Origin: Pseudomonadales bacterium
Lineage (GTDB): Bacteria > Pseudomonadota > Gammaproteobacteria > Pseudomonadales > Azotimanducaceae
Length of the DNA: 6,698 nt
Reading direction: 5' to 3'
NCBI GenBank assembly: GCA_007128525.1
Contig: SKXG01000212.1
Location: 1 to 6,698 of the forward strand
Shown: one piece after another, positions 6,326 through 6,698 of the stretch
How the letters are laid out: every line of letters starts with the position of its first letter
How positions within the stretch are numbered: position 1 is the first letter of the stretch
Notes under the pieces: generated by a model
Seen by the model: the letters and a program-made list of their open reading frames with translations, nothing else
Told to the model about the DNA's origin: nothing
Database searches by the model: none
Program-made: the position numbers and the translations under genes

Positions 6326-6354
6326 TTGCGTGGCCTCGAGGCCGCCGCTAGACT
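6326..6354 (+). promoter_or_regulatory. queA: Tentative queA promoter
   Basis: TTGCGT (6326-6331) and TAGACT (6349-6354) are 17 bases apart, and GCGCG follows the -10. Matches to consensus are 3/6 and 4/6. The start would fall about 25 bases before the queA ATG. The spacer contains the perfect palindrome GGCCTCGAGGCC (6332-6343). Placement is good but the -35 is weak, so this is only a likely promoter, arranged back to back with that of tRNA-Leu. Confidence 0.4.
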
Positions 6355-6386
6355 GCGCGTCCTTTCTCGCCCTGGTCGGTAAAGCC

Positions 6387-6698
6387 ATGGTCCTGTCCGC
6401 CAAGGATTTCCACTTCGATCTGCCGGAAGCGCAGATCGCGCAGACACCGCCGCCCGAGCGGAGTCAGAGCCGTCTGCTGGTACTCGATCCGGCAGCTGAC
6501 GCGATCCATCATGCGCAGTTTCGCGACTTGCCGGCCTGGCTGCGCCCCGGTGACCTGCTGGTGCTGAACGATACCCGGGTCGTGCCGGCACGCCTGCGTG
6601 CGCGCAAGGACAGCGGCGGGGCGGTGGAGCTGTTGCTGGAGCGGCTTGAGGACGCGCATCAGGGGCTGTTTCAGGCGCGTGCCAGCAAGGCGCTGAAA
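6387..6698 (+). CDS. queA: tRNA preQ1(34) S-adenosylmethionine ribosyltransferase-isomerase, N-terminal part (cut by window end)
   Basis: The frame from ATG at 6387 is open to the last base and gives 104 residues, about 30% of the usual QueA length (E. coli 356). QueA transfers and isomerises the ribosyl group of S-adenosylmethionine onto 7-aminomethyl-7-deazaguanine at the wobble base of tRNAs for Asp, Asn, His and Tyr, giving epoxyqueuosine, the penultimate step of queuosine synthesis. Visible family landmarks, collinear with E. coli QueA: DFHFDLPEAQIAQTP (residues 7-21), PPERSQSRLLVLD (22-34), LRPGDLLVLNDTRVVPARL (52-70), SGGAVELLLER (76-86) and RASKALK at the end. The start is chosen by N-terminal alignment; the ribosome binding site is weak (only GGT-AAAG-like sequence upstream). 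In many gammaproteobacteria queA heads a tgt-yajC-secDF cluster, which may continue beyond the window. tRNA-Leu is not a queuosine tRNA, so its adjacency is not a direct substrate link. Confidence 0.96.
   Translation, partial: MVLSAKDFHFDLPEAQIAQTPPPERSQSRLLVLDPAADAIHHAQFRDLPAWLRPGDLLVLNDTRVVPARLRARKDSGGAVELLLERLEDAHQGLFQARASKALK

Noticed and set aside
6155..6382. + strand reading frame beginning MVPGVGIEPT
   Set aside because: This is the antisense of tRNA-Leu plus the spacer; the GVGIEPT start is a well-known false protein produced across tRNA genes.
6348..6659. Minus strand frame of 103 codons over queA
   Set aside because: The opposite strand encodes unmistakable QueA motifs, so this is a shadow.

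Overview
The window is a GC-rich bacterial chromosomal segment, most likely gammaproteobacterial. The proteins support this: a PatZ-type fused acyl-CoA synthetase/acetyltransferase, an enterobacterial-type phosphoenolpyruvate synthase, and a QueA preceded by a tRNA-Leu. The genus cannot be fixed from the sequence alone. I see no phage, insertion sequence, CRISPR or defence genes. This looks like ordinary core metabolism and translation DNA, with a surface-protein gene at the left edge.

Left to right: (1) The 3' end of a + strand gene enters from outside the window (2-673). It encodes a low-complexity linker and one cadherin-like/Ig-like domain, so it is the C-terminus of a probably large surface or secreted protein. 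It ends at a strong intrinsic terminator (707-740). (2) A short spacer with a small dyad and a very good ribosome binding site leads into a 915-residue + strand gene (843-3590). This fuses an ADP-forming acyl-CoA synthetase (alpha and beta parts) to a C-terminal GNAT acetyltransferase, the architecture of the Pat/PatZ protein lysine acetyltransferase. (3) On the opposite strand, ppsA (phosphoenolpyruvate synthase, 3572-5998) converges on it, and the two 3' ends overlap by 19 bp. (4) Upstream of ppsA on the same strand is tRNA-Leu(CAA) (6156-6242), with a near-consensus stable-RNA promoter. (5) Diverging from the tRNA is queA (6387 to the window end), which makes the queuosine precursor in tRNA and is cut off after 104 codons.

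The genes fall into two themes. The acyl-CoA synthetase/acetyltransferase and PpsA both act at the pyruvate/acetyl-CoA/PEP node. In enterics Pat acetylates and switches off acetyl-CoA synthetase, and PpsA feeds pyruvate into gluconeogenesis. The tRNA gene and queA are both translation-related and share a divergent promoter region. The points most worth a second look are: the synthetase catalytic histidine, which is retained here but absent from enterobacterial Pat; the missing terminator between tRNA-Leu and ppsA, which could put ppsA partly under a stringent tRNA promoter; and the tail-to-tail gene overlap. None of these amounts to a clearly new system.
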